Part shown: in pieces, positions 48,941 to 59,267 of the stretch
Layout of the letters: each line of letters begins with the position of its first letter
Numbering within the stretch: the first letter of the stretch is position 1
Source: Riptortus pedestris
Taxonomy: Eukaryota; Arthropoda; Insecta; Hemiptera; Alydidae
Reading direction: 5' to 3'
NCBI GenBank assembly: GCA_019009955.1
Contig: CM032233.1
Coordinates: forward strand, 129,594,501-129,658,500
Length of the DNA: 64,000 bases
Translations under genes and position numbers: made by a program
Notes under the pieces: model-generated
Told to the model about the DNA's origin: nothing
Databases searched by the model: none
What the model saw: the letters and a program-made list of their open reading frames with translations, nothing else

Positions 48941-50170
48941 CAGATTTCCCACATACTTCACGTATTTGCATTTATTTCAAAAGACAAAAATTCAACGAGA
49001 ACATTATTTGGTATTTGGGCTTCAAATAAAGTGCTCCATAATATAATAGAATATTGTAAATATGACATGAGTAGGAGTGGGGGTTTACAGAAGACTGAAA
49101 ACTAAAAAAATGTAAATATCTCGGCTAATAATAAAAAAACATACATAACAACATTTAGAGAACACTACATTTGCAATAATATTGGTTCTATACAATTTTT
49201 CGATCCGACTTAAAATAACGGAGATATTTTGAATTTTCGAAATTCCGCCCCTTCTAAACCTCCCCCCCTCCTGTCCGATTTCAACCGTTTGATATTTATT
49301 TTTACATAAAACGTTTAATTATCCAGTTTGGTACCGATCAAACAAAAATTACAATACCCATGGACACCCATTTGAGGAAATGTTTCGAAAATCGCATCAT
49401 GAGTTAGACTTGAATAGCTGATTTCTGCTGCAAGGGAATCTGCTAAAAGTCCGACACGCAAGGGCTGCGTAAACTAAACAGATTTTCCACGTTACTTTGT
49501 ATAAGACATTACTGATCTCAATTCGCCACAAATTTTATATTTATAGTAAAAACTCGATCAGAAGGGAGCAGGGGAGGTACTGAATGCTGAAAACAAGAAA
49601 GTACGAATAACTCCCTTAATATTTGAGTTACGAAAAAATGTATAGAACAGCAATTGTAGACGATCAATTTTTTTACAAGCAATTTTTAACAAGATTTGTT
49701 CTATAATATTTTACGATCCGACTCATTACAGCCGAGTTATTTAGAATTTTGGAATATTCCCACTATTACAGCTCCGAATTCAGCCAATAACAAATATGAT
49801 CTTTAGTATTGACAAAAACACCATTTGGGTTTCCCGAAGGCTCAGAAATAAAATACGGAACTTGTCAGACGTATAATAACGGAGATATTTTGAAATTTCC
49901 CCTTCCCAACGGCCCAATTTCAACCTTTAACGAACTTCATGTTTAATTTTAAAATATTTGATTCATGTTTTGACTCGAAAATACTTATATATTCAATAAC
50001 ATACTCGATATTTAGCTGTCTCTCAACACTAAAGATCATATCAGTTAATGACTGAAATCAGACCTGGAATAAAGGTTTCGTCAGGGGGCATTTGAAAACT
50101 CAAAATATCTCCGTCATTATGAGTGGAATATGCAATAGAACCAATCTTGTTAAACTATCTATGATTTTTT
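48935..50170 (+). repeat. Family M copies in tandem, with a partial copy inverted at the right
   Basis: A first copy (AACTAAGCAGATTTCCCACA to a 3' end GGGAATCTGCTAAAA at about 49447) is followed at once by the 5' end of a second (AGTCCGACACGCAAGGGC). After about 49840 the blocks continue in mixed order and the part at about 50040-50170 is inverted (ACTGAAATCAGACCTGG on the + strand). The exact 3'-to-5' junction at 49447/49448 is useful for fixing both family termini. Confidence 0.78.
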
Positions 50171-50692
50171 TATTTATTTTTTTTATTTTGAGAGCTAAAC
50201 TTGCCACCCTTTTTTCTATTTACTCCAACTTCTACTAGATTATAAGCTACATAAGCATTCTCAGATACTAACATGAGGGGGGTCTGAAACGATTAAGCGT
50301 AATATTTTATTTCCTATTGGGTTTTCACCAAAATTACACTTAACAAAAACGCATTATTTATTTAGATTAAAAATTTTTATATACACTTTTGTCGAATAAC
50401 AATGTATAAAACAAGTAATTTGCGTAGAAGTATTGTTACAGTCAACAATTCATTCCAGAGTGTAAACTTATTAAAATTGGACCTCGCCTTGATATATTAT
50501 GACGACAAATGTGAGATTATTGATTCCATGTTTATTTTTAGTGTTATATATACCAGAATTTGTGGTACTTGACTAGAACTACTGAATATGCCCCAGCGAC
50601 ATGATTACGAACAATGGTATTACTCCATTTGCTGACTTTGCTTGGATGCTGATTTTTTAATCGCGTACTTACGTTACAGTTACAAAAGAAAT

Positions 50693-50753
50693 GTTTCGAA
50701 AATGAGTACGATCTCAATAGCTGATTTCCCTTAGGGGAAATCTGCTAAAAATA
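50693..50753 (+). repeat. Family M, isolated 3' end
   Basis: AAATGTTTCGAAAATGAGTA, CTGATTTCCCTTAGGGGAAA, TCTGCTAAAA; hairpin intact. Confidence 0.75.
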
Positions 50754-50910
50754 TCTTTCGGAAGTTTTAGCATTGCATTTATCGTTTAGCACAATAAATC
50801 CACATCTAGAGTGTATAATTTCTAGTAAAAATTATTACCGCTTTCATATAAAAAATACATAAACATTCCAAATATTCACTACTTTACCAACTGGTAACAT
50901 CTTTGCGAAT

Positions 50911-50913
<3 letters not shown>

Positions 50914-50941
<28 letters not shown>
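50914..50941. repeat. A28 homopolymer
   Basis: Twenty-eight A; no retroposon body recognised to its left. Confidence 0.95.
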
Positions 50942-50943
<2 letters not shown>

Positions 50944-51618
50944 AATAATAATGATTTCTGGAATAAGGCTGACAAAATTTTTAACAAGTGTCGTGAGCAT
51001 TTTGTTTTGCTAGCTCTTTTTTTATCAGGAAAAAAAAGGCTTAGAATTTAATTTAAAACCATTCTTAAAGTCACATTTATTTTTAGATTAATTAAAGTGA
51101 AAATCTGAAAATTGCGATAGATACGAATACATCTGGCTACTATCGACATATTTACGTATTAATGAATTCAGCGCACTTCCATTCTACACAAAAATTGTAT
51201 TCCTGATCTACAAAGTGAGCTCTGAAATATGATGCCCAAAATAATGAGCAATAGGGGCACAATTTACTTTCAACTCGAATAATGGGTGCCTGGGGAAGGA
51301 GGGGAATTAAACATTAAACGAATGTATGTACGTGTTCTTGTCTCAAATATTACTTCGACATAGAGTAGTTAATAAATTATTGCATTGTGAAACAATCATA
51401 AGTCATATCCACGATAAAATAAGGTGATTTATTTGAAATAATCATAATTTCTTATTAATAAAATATCTAGCCCTTGCGTGGCTTAACATCTCACAAATTT
51501 AAAAAAAAACAACAACTTATAATTCATATCTTATAAAATTGTATATATTCATTCGTATGCTTAATTTGTATTCAAATCAAAGTTATTTTTAAAAACAGGG
51601 AATATCCGCCATATTTCG

Positions 51619-51626
51619 TGACGTCA
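51619..51626. promoter_or_regulatory. Palindromic CRE (TGACGTCA) upstream of orphan gene
   Basis: Full CREB/ATF consensus 143 bp before the ATG at 51769. Just upstream, CCGCCATAT at 51606-51614 resembles a YY1-type element. Both sit in a short GC-richer patch. Start of transcription is not visible; no clear TATA box at the expected distance. Function inferred from consensus only. Confidence 0.55.
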
Positions 51627-51768
51627 GCAATATTGTTCGAACACCCCCAAATTTGAATGCCGGCATAAGTGATTACTGTGGGTCAAGGTCAACATAGATA
51701 CCTCTCAAAATCTATTATACTCACGCTGTCCGTTTTGAGTGTGAAACTGTAAAGCTGCAGATTATAAA

Positions 51769-52167
51769 ATGGAAAAGTATGGAGTGTTAGGGAGAAGATG
51801 GTCTTACCCCTCGGAGGACTTAGCAGGTGAAGGAATTCCAAAAATGTTCAGGTCCTTGCCAGAAGCAGATCAAGGAATTCCAAAAATGTTGGGGTCCCTG
51901 CCAGACTTAAGCGGCGTATTAATCGACGAAGAAGATCCAATTATCCCTTTTTTCCCGGATGCCATTTTCAGTCCAGGAGGTGTCTTTCAAGTGCCAAGCA
52001 TCAGTGGAGAATTTTGGTCAAAAGAAACGACCCCTAGGCTTTCTTCATCTGAGAATAGCAGTTATAATTATTTGTTTTGTAGTGATACAACAGATGATTA
52101 TGAACAAACTTGCACAGACCCAGACTTGGATAAATGTCCGAAGCTTTATAGAAGACACTCCATTTAA
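51769..52167 (+). CDS. Unrecognised 132-residue protein, intronless, Ser/Pro/Asp-rich, RRxS motifs at both ends
   Basis: An in-frame TGA at 51742 bounds the ORF upstream, so the ATG at 51769 (context AAAATGG, favourable) is the natural start; TAA follows RRHSI. Composition and codon use look coding, unlike the AT-rich flanks. Features: RRWS near residue 9 and RRHS at the C-terminus, both matching the basophilic-kinase (PKA-type) consensus R-R-x-S; a 14-residue direct repeat GIPKMFRSLPEADQ / GIPKMLGSLPDLSG (residues about 22-49, 42-nt spacing); a hydrophobic-acidic middle (DEEDPIIPFFPDAIF, FSPGG); a Ser/Thr-rich stretch with TTPRLSSSENSS; and a Cys/Asp-rich tail (TCTDPDLDKCPKLYRRHSI). No signal peptide or transmembrane helix is apparent; much of it is probably disordered. 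The family is unknown to me. A spliced 5' UTR or further exons cannot be excluded. Confidence 0.7.
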   Translation: MEKYGVLGRRWSYPSEDLAGEGIPKMFRSLPEADQGIPKMLGSLPDLSGVLIDEEDPIIPFFPDAIFSPGGVFQVPSISGEFWSKETTPRLSSSENSSYNYLFCSDTTDDYEQTCTDPDLDKCPKLYRRHSI

Positions 52168-52469
52168 TTTGAATGATGTTATTTGATGTTTTATCGTTTT
52201 AGAAATATATCTATTTGCTTGTCTTACATATATTTCTCTATTACCCTTTAGTCATATTTTAGCACCAGTTTATCTTTTCTGGAGATTAAAATATAAACTG
52301 GGTAATTTTGGGACTCGGAAGTAACACTTTGAATGAGTATATTTCTTTTTAATTGATAGATAGTGAATATGAAAAAAATCTTTTCAAGAATGTTGTGTTA
52401 CTTCCATTTATATAAACCGCTATTCCTTGAATATTGAGTAATAACTATTTGTAAATGTTGTTAGAACTT

Positions 52470-52475
52470 AATAAA
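52470..52475 (+). terminator. Poly(A) signal for orphan gene
   Basis: AATAAA about 300 nt after the stop, followed within 25 nt by a T-rich, GT-containing stretch. Fits a short 3' UTR. Confidence 0.5.
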
Positions 52476-53499
52476 TCCAATAGAGAACACATTTTTTTGT
52501 CTTAAGTTTTGGTTTGTATTGTCTTAAGATTATAGGTTTGTTTTACAAACTTTGAACCATTTAAAAAAAAAATACACATTTTATTGCTCGTTCAGTTGAA
52601 ACATGAAATTTCAGTTGCTTGGGATATGAGCAAATGAAAGAAAAAACAAACTATAATGATATTATTTTTAATTAAAATAACTTCTGCTTCAATACATCCT
52701 CACAATACCCAACAAGGTTTTAAAATCTGTAAATCAAACAAAGTTTTTCACTTTGAATCAATGAAAGTTTTACCTTCCTTTTATTTTTTAAAGGAGCAAT
52801 AAAATTCTCAAAAAAACGTTAGTCAAGTATATATGATAAAAAATTATATTTTCAGACCGGACAATTTATTTTTAAGTTACAAACACAGCATGGGACTTAG
52901 TAATTGACAAGAGGAATTTTCCATGAGTATCGTGTTTTGTGAACATAGAGATATCTTTAATCTGTACAATCTAATTAACTGAAAATATGTTGTGAGACAA
53001 AAATGGTCTCCCTGTATGTAACTTTACACCATAATTGAAACCAAAATCCAGTCATTCACTATGCATGATGATTAAAAGGTAAGTATAAAGTTAATTAAAG
53101 GTGTATGTTTTCCAATAGAATTAAATTCAACTGAAGTGTTGTACAATAAAAAAGATTGGCAAAGGATCAATATTTTTGCAGAGTATGCAAACTGAAGTAT
53201 GTAGGATAGTTTTCCCCTCAGATTAAAAGAAAATGAACAAAAAAAAGTATACCTCGGTTCTAATTAACATGAAAGGTTGCAAATTTTTAAAACTCTTCAC
53301 GTGTTGTTGAAATGTAACATTTTTGTTACTGCTCTTGCCAATGTAATGAATTTTAGTCCTTTAAAAAAAAGAATGTTTCGAAATCTTAGTCATAACAAAG
53401 TAATATAAGTGACACGTTGAAATAATAATTTAGACTTTAATTAATATATTAAAAATAGCAACAGTCCCCAGGAAATAAATGCCTGTAGATGTTTTCTTT

Positions 53500-53740
53500 T
53501 TTACTTCCTTGAAGAACATAAAGGAAGTATAGTAATCAAAATAAATTTTGGTTTCAGATATCAATGGAATTAACCTATTTGGCCCTTAATATACTCATTT
53601 TGATTAGTTTTGGCATGGCATCTAAACATATCTTGCAAAACTCAAAAATGAATAGATTTAGTATGTTGAAATTTCATATTTGTCTGCTGTAACGTCAAGT
53701 TGTGCACCTCCCCAATTGTTTTAAATTAATTTTTATTTTG
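53500..53740 (+). repeat. Dispersed repeat D1, copy 2
   Basis: TTACTTCCTTGAAGAACATA, AAGGAAGTATAGTAATCAAA, TTTCAGATATCAATGGAATT, TTTTGATTAGTTTTGGCATG, CGTCAAGTTGTGCACCTCCC, in the same order as at 21.6 kb. Confidence 0.72.
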
Positions 53741-53784
53741 TTTATAATCCACCTCTGTTATTACATGCACCTTCTTATATAATA

Positions 53785-54866
53785 TACTAGCTCAGATACC
53801 CGGCTTCGCCCGGGAATTCATTTGAGGCTGGATGGTGACGGTATTTTTTTGGCAATGCTTAGTTGGCACAATATTTTGACATTTACCCTTCCCAATGTTT
53901 ATGGTTATTACTCGTCGTTTCTGTGGATTTGTTAATAATAGAGTTATTTGTTCGATAAGGCTTCGATATTTTCATATTTCCCGTCTTTTATACATGTAAA
54001 TATGGTGATTTTTTTATTTCAGGCCTCCCTTTTAACCCCCCTCCCGTTCGAACCTAAACATTTTAATATAACTTATAATCATGGATGAATTAATGCTAAT
54101 TGACATACCGAGTTTTGTTAAGTTCGGTTCAGCCGTTAGTGCCCGCTAAAGTCTTAACGTATAACTCATTTATACTTAGGTATACGACAAAAGTGCATAT
54201 AAGAAAAGTTACTCTAAATAACACAATAAACAACTTTTGTTATGTTTATATTTGCGGAAAAACCAATAGTAAACGAAATATCGCTATTTTTAATTTCAGG
54301 CTTCCCTTATAACCCCTACTCCTGCCCGTCCATAGAAATGTTGGTATGGCTTATTATAATGAAAGCCTCACTGCTAATACACATACCGAGTTTTATTTAG
54401 TTCGGTTGAGTCTTTTTTGGCAAATAATATTGTTGACTCCCGCTATAATTTTTAGCGTATAACGCATTTAATCTTCGGTATACGACAAAAGAGTACATAA
54501 CAAAAGTTACTCTAAATAACAAAATAAACAACTTTTGTTATGTGCATATTTACGGAAAAACCAATAGAAAACGAAATATCGCTATTTTTAATTTAAGGCT
54601 TCCCTTATAACCCCCACTCCTGTTCGTCTCAGAGAAAATTAATATAGCCTAAAGTCTAAGTTGGGTTAGTAGTAATATACATACCAAGTTTCATAAAATT
54701 CGGTTCAGCCGTTTATTCGTGAAAAGGTAACAAACAAACAAACATACACGAAAGAAACAAAATGCAGTTATGGTGTCTATGACATGTGAAACGAAAAGTT
54801 ACCGTGAAATTTCGCGAAAAAAATCAATGTACAGACAGAGGTTACAATTTTATATATATATATAGA
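53785..54866 (+). mobile_element. Family C element, about 1.08 kb, internal 298-bp duplication
   Basis: Head TACTAGCTCAGATACCCGG then CTTCGCCCGGGAATTC. The tail contains AATTCGGTTCAGCCGTTTAT, AACAAACAAACAAACATAC and ends in TATATATATATAGATT. The inside holds two copies of a unit (GACAAAAGTGCATATAAGAA, CAACTTTTGTTATGT, CGAAATATCGCTATTTTTAA, CTTATAACCCC) offset by 298 bp (54186/54484, 54231/54529). Heads with CCCGGC-TCGCCCGGG and tails with the GGTTCAGCC motif are common in arthropod non-autonomous elements, but I cannot assign a superfamily. No coding capacity. Confidence 0.75.
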
Positions 54867-55074
54867 TTATCTTAACTGGTTTGAAGTAATCACAGGTAAA
54901 ACGTATGTCAAAAATGACCAAAGGGGTACACGGCCAAGATTAGACAATTAGGGATGGTAGAAATCTGATCTGCATTAGGGGCTCTTGAATTCCCCAGGGC
55001 CTAAACTTCTTCATCTAATTCCATGGAAGGAGTAGTAACTACACCATCCTAGAATTCTGATTGATAGCTTGGCT

Positions 55075-55255
55075 AAAGTGCAGTTTAGTCCCCCCCCCCC
55101 CTATGTCGCCATCTTGTTTCGTTATAATCCCCGCCCTCGCCTAAAACCACCGATGGCGTATTTTGGAAATTTTAAAGTGTTAAAAAAAATAAAGTTAGAA
55201 AAACAAAATGGCCATCATCATCGTGCGCCACCAAGGGGGGACTAAAATACACTTT
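55075..55255. mobile_element. MITE candidate, 181 bp, 21-bp terminal inverted repeats
   Basis: Left end includes GTGCAGTTTAGTCCCCCC. The right end GGGGGGACTAAAATACAC plus TTT is its complement with two mismatches. The inside contains complementary GC-rich pieces (GTCGCCATCTTGTTT with AAACAAAATGGCCATC), giving a long stem. No ORF. No clear target duplication. Confidence 0.72.
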
Positions 55256-55499
55256 CACCGATAGCTCTAAGCTCTCCTAGAATGTCCCCTAAAGTGCAGG
55301 GGGCTTGAATGGGAGCCCACCTCCCTCCTGAATACTATAGCAGTTCACTTCAAAGGGTTAATGTTAAATAGAAATAGAGCGAATAAATGTAATTTTATTT
55401 AAAATTGATAAAAATAATAAGACTAAGAAGTACTAAGGTACTATGAACAAATTGCAACTACTAGAACACTAAAAGACAAATATATCTATTTAGTTTAGG

Positions 55500-56760
55500 A
55501 TGGACCTCAGTTCAGCATCTCCTGGGTAGGATGAACATTTGAAGAATTTTTTTGAAAATTGAGATGTACAAACCTTAATAGCTAAAATATAAACGTTACA
55601 TTTGTATCGAAATATTACAGGCAAAATAAAAATGATGCATCTATTAAAATAATTTAAAAAACAGGTTAAATATTATCAGCTAATATTACGGTTCACAGAT
55701 GATCATGGTTGGAATCGCTAGCAGAAATAATTATACAAAAAAGCTTGGTTGGAAATATATGGGTTGAAGAGTATTGAATCAGGTGTTTAAAGATTTCAGA
55801 AAATGGACATCCCATGACTTCCTTGTACTTCTATTAAAGAAATAAATTTTTGTTTTGCATCAGATTGAAAAATGTCATAGAAATAATTAAGAGTCGAAAA
55901 TGAAAAATTATATAGCTATTAGATACAAAGAAAGTCCGTCATACAGGAACTGCGTAAATTAAGCAGATTTCCTACATGCAGGTATAGCATACTTGCAATT
56001 TTATACTACATACTCTATTTCTACGTAAAAACTGAAGAGTTAGCAGGGGGTTACTGAGGGCTGAAAACAAAACTGTATGAATAACTCTCTCAATACTCGA
56101 GTTACGAAAATGTCAATACCGAAACAATCTTAGACCTATAGATTAACAAGACTGCTCCTATAACATTTTACCATCCGACTAATAATAATAGATATATTTT
56201 GAATTTTTGAATACCCCCTCTCTAGACTACTACGATTCTAGCCACTAACAAATATAACTTTCAGTGTTGACAGAAAAAGTTAATTCACGACTATGGTGTA
56301 TAAAAAATAATAATTTTGCAAGAAAGGACGAATTAATGTGACATCACCACAACATATTTGCATGTATATCTTAAGTAGGGGTTTACTGAAAGCCGATAAC
56401 TAATAATCCAAATACCTCTGTTAATATTCATGATATAGAAAATATGTATAGAAAAAAAAAATTTGCAATAAGACTTTTTAATCCGAAGTATAATAACAGA
56501 TATTTTGAATTATTTCCTCTCTAAACCTCCCCCTCCCCGATTTCAACGGTTAACGAATCTTTTTTTTTTTTTTTTACATAAAACAATTATATATTAAGTT
56601 TGGTAACGATAAGACAATAATTGTGACCGCAAGAGCAGAAAGAGACAAATATATAATTTTGAATGGTCGTCATATTCGGCATCTTCTAGGTAGGATCGAT
56701 GGACATTTGAAGAAATTATTCAAAACTCTTGTCCTGAATAAAACCACAATAGCTGTAATG
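55500..56760 (+). repeat. Family M copies (3' fragment, then longer copy, then a second partial copy)
   Basis: A 3' fragment lies at 55500-55590 (TCTCCTGGGTAGGATGAAC). A copy begins at 55934 (AGTCCGTCATACAGGAACTG, AAGCAGATTTCCTACATGC) and runs to about 56290. Another, with the GTTTACTGAAAGCCGATAAC to GGTAGGATCGATGGACATTT blocks, runs from about 56375 to 56760 but its 3' hairpin is lost. The ORF at 56623-56946 crosses this end and is not supported. Confidence 0.72.
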
Positions 56761-56953
56761 CTAAAATTGTGTAGGACCATTTTTATTTATCATGAGATCT
56801 ATAAATTATGTTTTATGGCATTTTTATACGACGTATTAGAATGGAGATATTGTATATTACTTTCAAATGAAATGAAAACGCTTTCTTTATTTAACTTAAT
56901 ACGAGTAGAAGGAAGTGAAGTGGTGCCCCATCAGATTTTTTACTAGGGGTTAC

Positions 56954-57075
56954 TTAACCCTTTAAGAGACAAAGCCACTATTGTGGCTCAGGTAGGGCTG
57001 TGCCTCACAAGCACAGAGCCATTATAGTGGCTTTGGTTGTTTTGTGTCTGATTGCACAAATAGAGGGACTAGTAA
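56954..57075. mobile_element. TTAA-led palindromic segment, MITE candidate
   Basis: TTAACCCTTTAAGAGACAAA at the left, then GCCACTATTGTGGCTC and, inverted, GAGCCATTATAGTGGCTTTG with GTTTTGTGTCTGATTG. TTAA followed by CCCTTT is a piggyBac-type terminus. No matching right terminus could be placed, so this may be one arm only. Confidence 0.45.
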
Positions 57076-57099
57076 CTGGCTCACTAGATCACATCAACA

Positions 57100-58265
57100 G
57101 TAAGTTCCCGTAGGTTTGGCTGCCTCCATGTGGATCTGAGGGGTGTATGGGAGGCAGGACCCTACCCTCGTCAACTCAGTTGACATTATACCTGTAGAAG
57201 GGTGGAAAACGAAAAATATCAGCATACATTTGCAAACAGCATGTCTTTGAATAGACGAATGTTTTGAAATTTATCACACAAAAAGACAATTTTGATGTTT
57301 AATATAGGAAAAAATGCCAGTGTACGTACGGGTTAGTTTGGTGAGGGATAATTTTTTTAGATTTATAATAGTTTTAAATGCTAAGGGAAAAAATCATGAA
57401 ATTGAAAAAAATAAAAAGTTTTTAAACCTGCCGAGGTCCTAAGTCCCGGATCAAAAAAAGGCGAGGAGAAATTTCGTTCACTTAAATATATCTATATTTT
57501 ATTCATTGATTAGTTTTAATTTTTTTGTGCATACACTGTAATATAATATGTAATAACATCTGTTTACATAAAAGAATTATGCATTTTTGATGGACAGACT
57601 AGAACTTTCATTGAAAAAATTAACATACACCTTCAATAAGTAACTAATATCCTTGAATGCAAAAAAAATCCTGAATATTTTCCGAAACTAGAGAAACAAT
57701 AAACAAATGGGGTAGGGGAGAACCGGGAATCGAGCGAACAGAGGAGTGGCTCGGCTCACCTTGGAATGGCGTTTTGAACTCCTGACACATAAGGAAAGCA
57801 TTTTTAATAAGATTGGAATCCCCCCCCCATTACAATTTTACTCTGATGCTATTGTTCTAGGGGACATTGAAGACCCCCCCCTTTACAGTATAGAACCCAT
57901 CTATAAATGGGAGAAACTGCTATACACAAAAAAGATAACATGGAATTATATAAGGAAACATACAGTAGCATAATCAAATGAGACATAGTAAATATTGGAA
58001 ACAACATGATCTTAATAAGGAAATTAAACCATCCTTATAAATTACATTTCTTAACATATCCTTCTCTAATATATTTATTACTACTATTTTCTATAATATA
58101 AAAATTAAATTTAATGCTACACTAAAGGTCTAACACCATAATAATTCAACAGGCTACGAGGAAGAAAATTGAATCCTTTGTTCTTACTTTTAACTCTAAT
58201 AATATAATAGTATTTATATTACCATTACCTCCAACAAATTTAACTGAAATACAGGAATAAAAAAG
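57100..58265. other. Intergenic, nothing recognised
   Basis: Mixed composition with two C-runs near 57821 and 57875. The 75-codon ORF at 57746 has no recognisable motif. Confidence 0.45.
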
Positions 58266-58269
58266 GAAG

Positions 58270-58585
58270 TTTTTAAAAAAAGAAAAAAAAAATAGCTATG
58301 AAAACATATATTTTTACAGTAAATATCTAAATAAATACAAAAATAAAATTGTGAATAATTTACTCACAAATATTTATTAAAATAAATTAAAAATTATCTT
58401 TATCACAGTATTATCTATATTTATATTAAATGGACTATATTAAGAAAGGGAAGTTAAATAGAAAATAACCAAGCACACATGAAAGATCTAATCATAATTG
58501 GCTCATTAGCACTTCTAATGACAGAAAAACTATCATGTTGGCAGCATTTATTATTTATTTTTATAAATAAAACTTTGTATCATAT
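58270..58585 (+). repeat. Dispersed repeat D2, copy 2
   Basis: Collinear with 24845-25145 (TATTTTTACAGTAAATATCT, AAATAAATACAAAAATAAAA, TTTATATTAAATGGACTATA, AAAGATCTAATCATAAT, ACAGAAAAACTATCATG). Confidence 0.78.
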
Positions 58586-59073
58586 ACCTAAGTACAACGC
58601 GTAGAAAAATAAAAATCATCCCTGTAATTTTTTAAGTGAAATTTTAATATTTAAAAATTAAAAACAATAGAATGATTTTTTAAAAGAAGGGTTGAATTGA
58701 ATCCTATCACTGAAACAACAGTTACAAGATTCCTCGATCCATTTATTATAAATATTAAGTCAATGCGAACAGTCAATATTTTATTTCAATTTTTTTTTAA
58801 TAAAACCTCTTTACTGTTATATCCGAAAATAAGCACTTGCCATACAATTATGTTACTGATATATAGAAATATTTCAAAAGTTAAAGAATTCAATACATAA
58901 TGTCATGATAATTGTAATTTCATATACAAATATTTTAGAAAGTTGAAGAAATCAATAAATAATGTCATGATGATAGTAAATTTTGGTTTGATTTGATTAA
59001 AATAAATGATTTAAAAAAACAGCATAAAACTACAATAGTTTGTAAAAAATAGGACAGTACTATTGTACAGATT

Positions 59074-59079
59074 TTTATT
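59074..59079 (-). terminator. Candidate poly(A) signal for ETFDH
   Basis: AATAAA on the minus strand, 25 nt past the stop codon. Very close for a 3' UTR; further AATAAA-like sites lie beyond in AT-rich DNA, so the site in use is uncertain. Confidence 0.35.
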
Positions 59080-59103
59080 AGTCTTATATATACATTTCCA
59101 AAT

Positions 59104-59267
59104 TCACATTCCATTATATGCTGGACCACCACCACCTTCAGGGACAACCCAGTTAATGTTCTGACTTGGATCCTTTATATCACAAGTTTTACAGTGGATA
59201 CAATTCTGAGCATTTATTTGGAGTTTCATTCCAGATCCGTCATCCAGGGGAACAAACTCATAGACAC
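59104..59267 (-). CDS. ETFDH: ETFDH last exon: 4Fe-4S C-x2-C-x2-C motif
   Basis: 164 nt after acceptor TTTTCAG. Encodes [33 protein letters not shown] and [18 protein letters not shown], then TGA. Three of the four cluster cysteines lie here. Confidence 0.96.

Noticed and set aside
51959..52186. 75-codon ORF overlapping the 132-residue orphan gene in another frame
   Set aside because: Contained mostly within the longer ORF; lacks a better start context and has coding-like composition only because of the main frame.
56623..56946. 107-codon ORF
   Set aside because: Starts inside a family M copy and runs into unique AT-rich sequence; no motif, no splice context, no poly(A) signal of its own.
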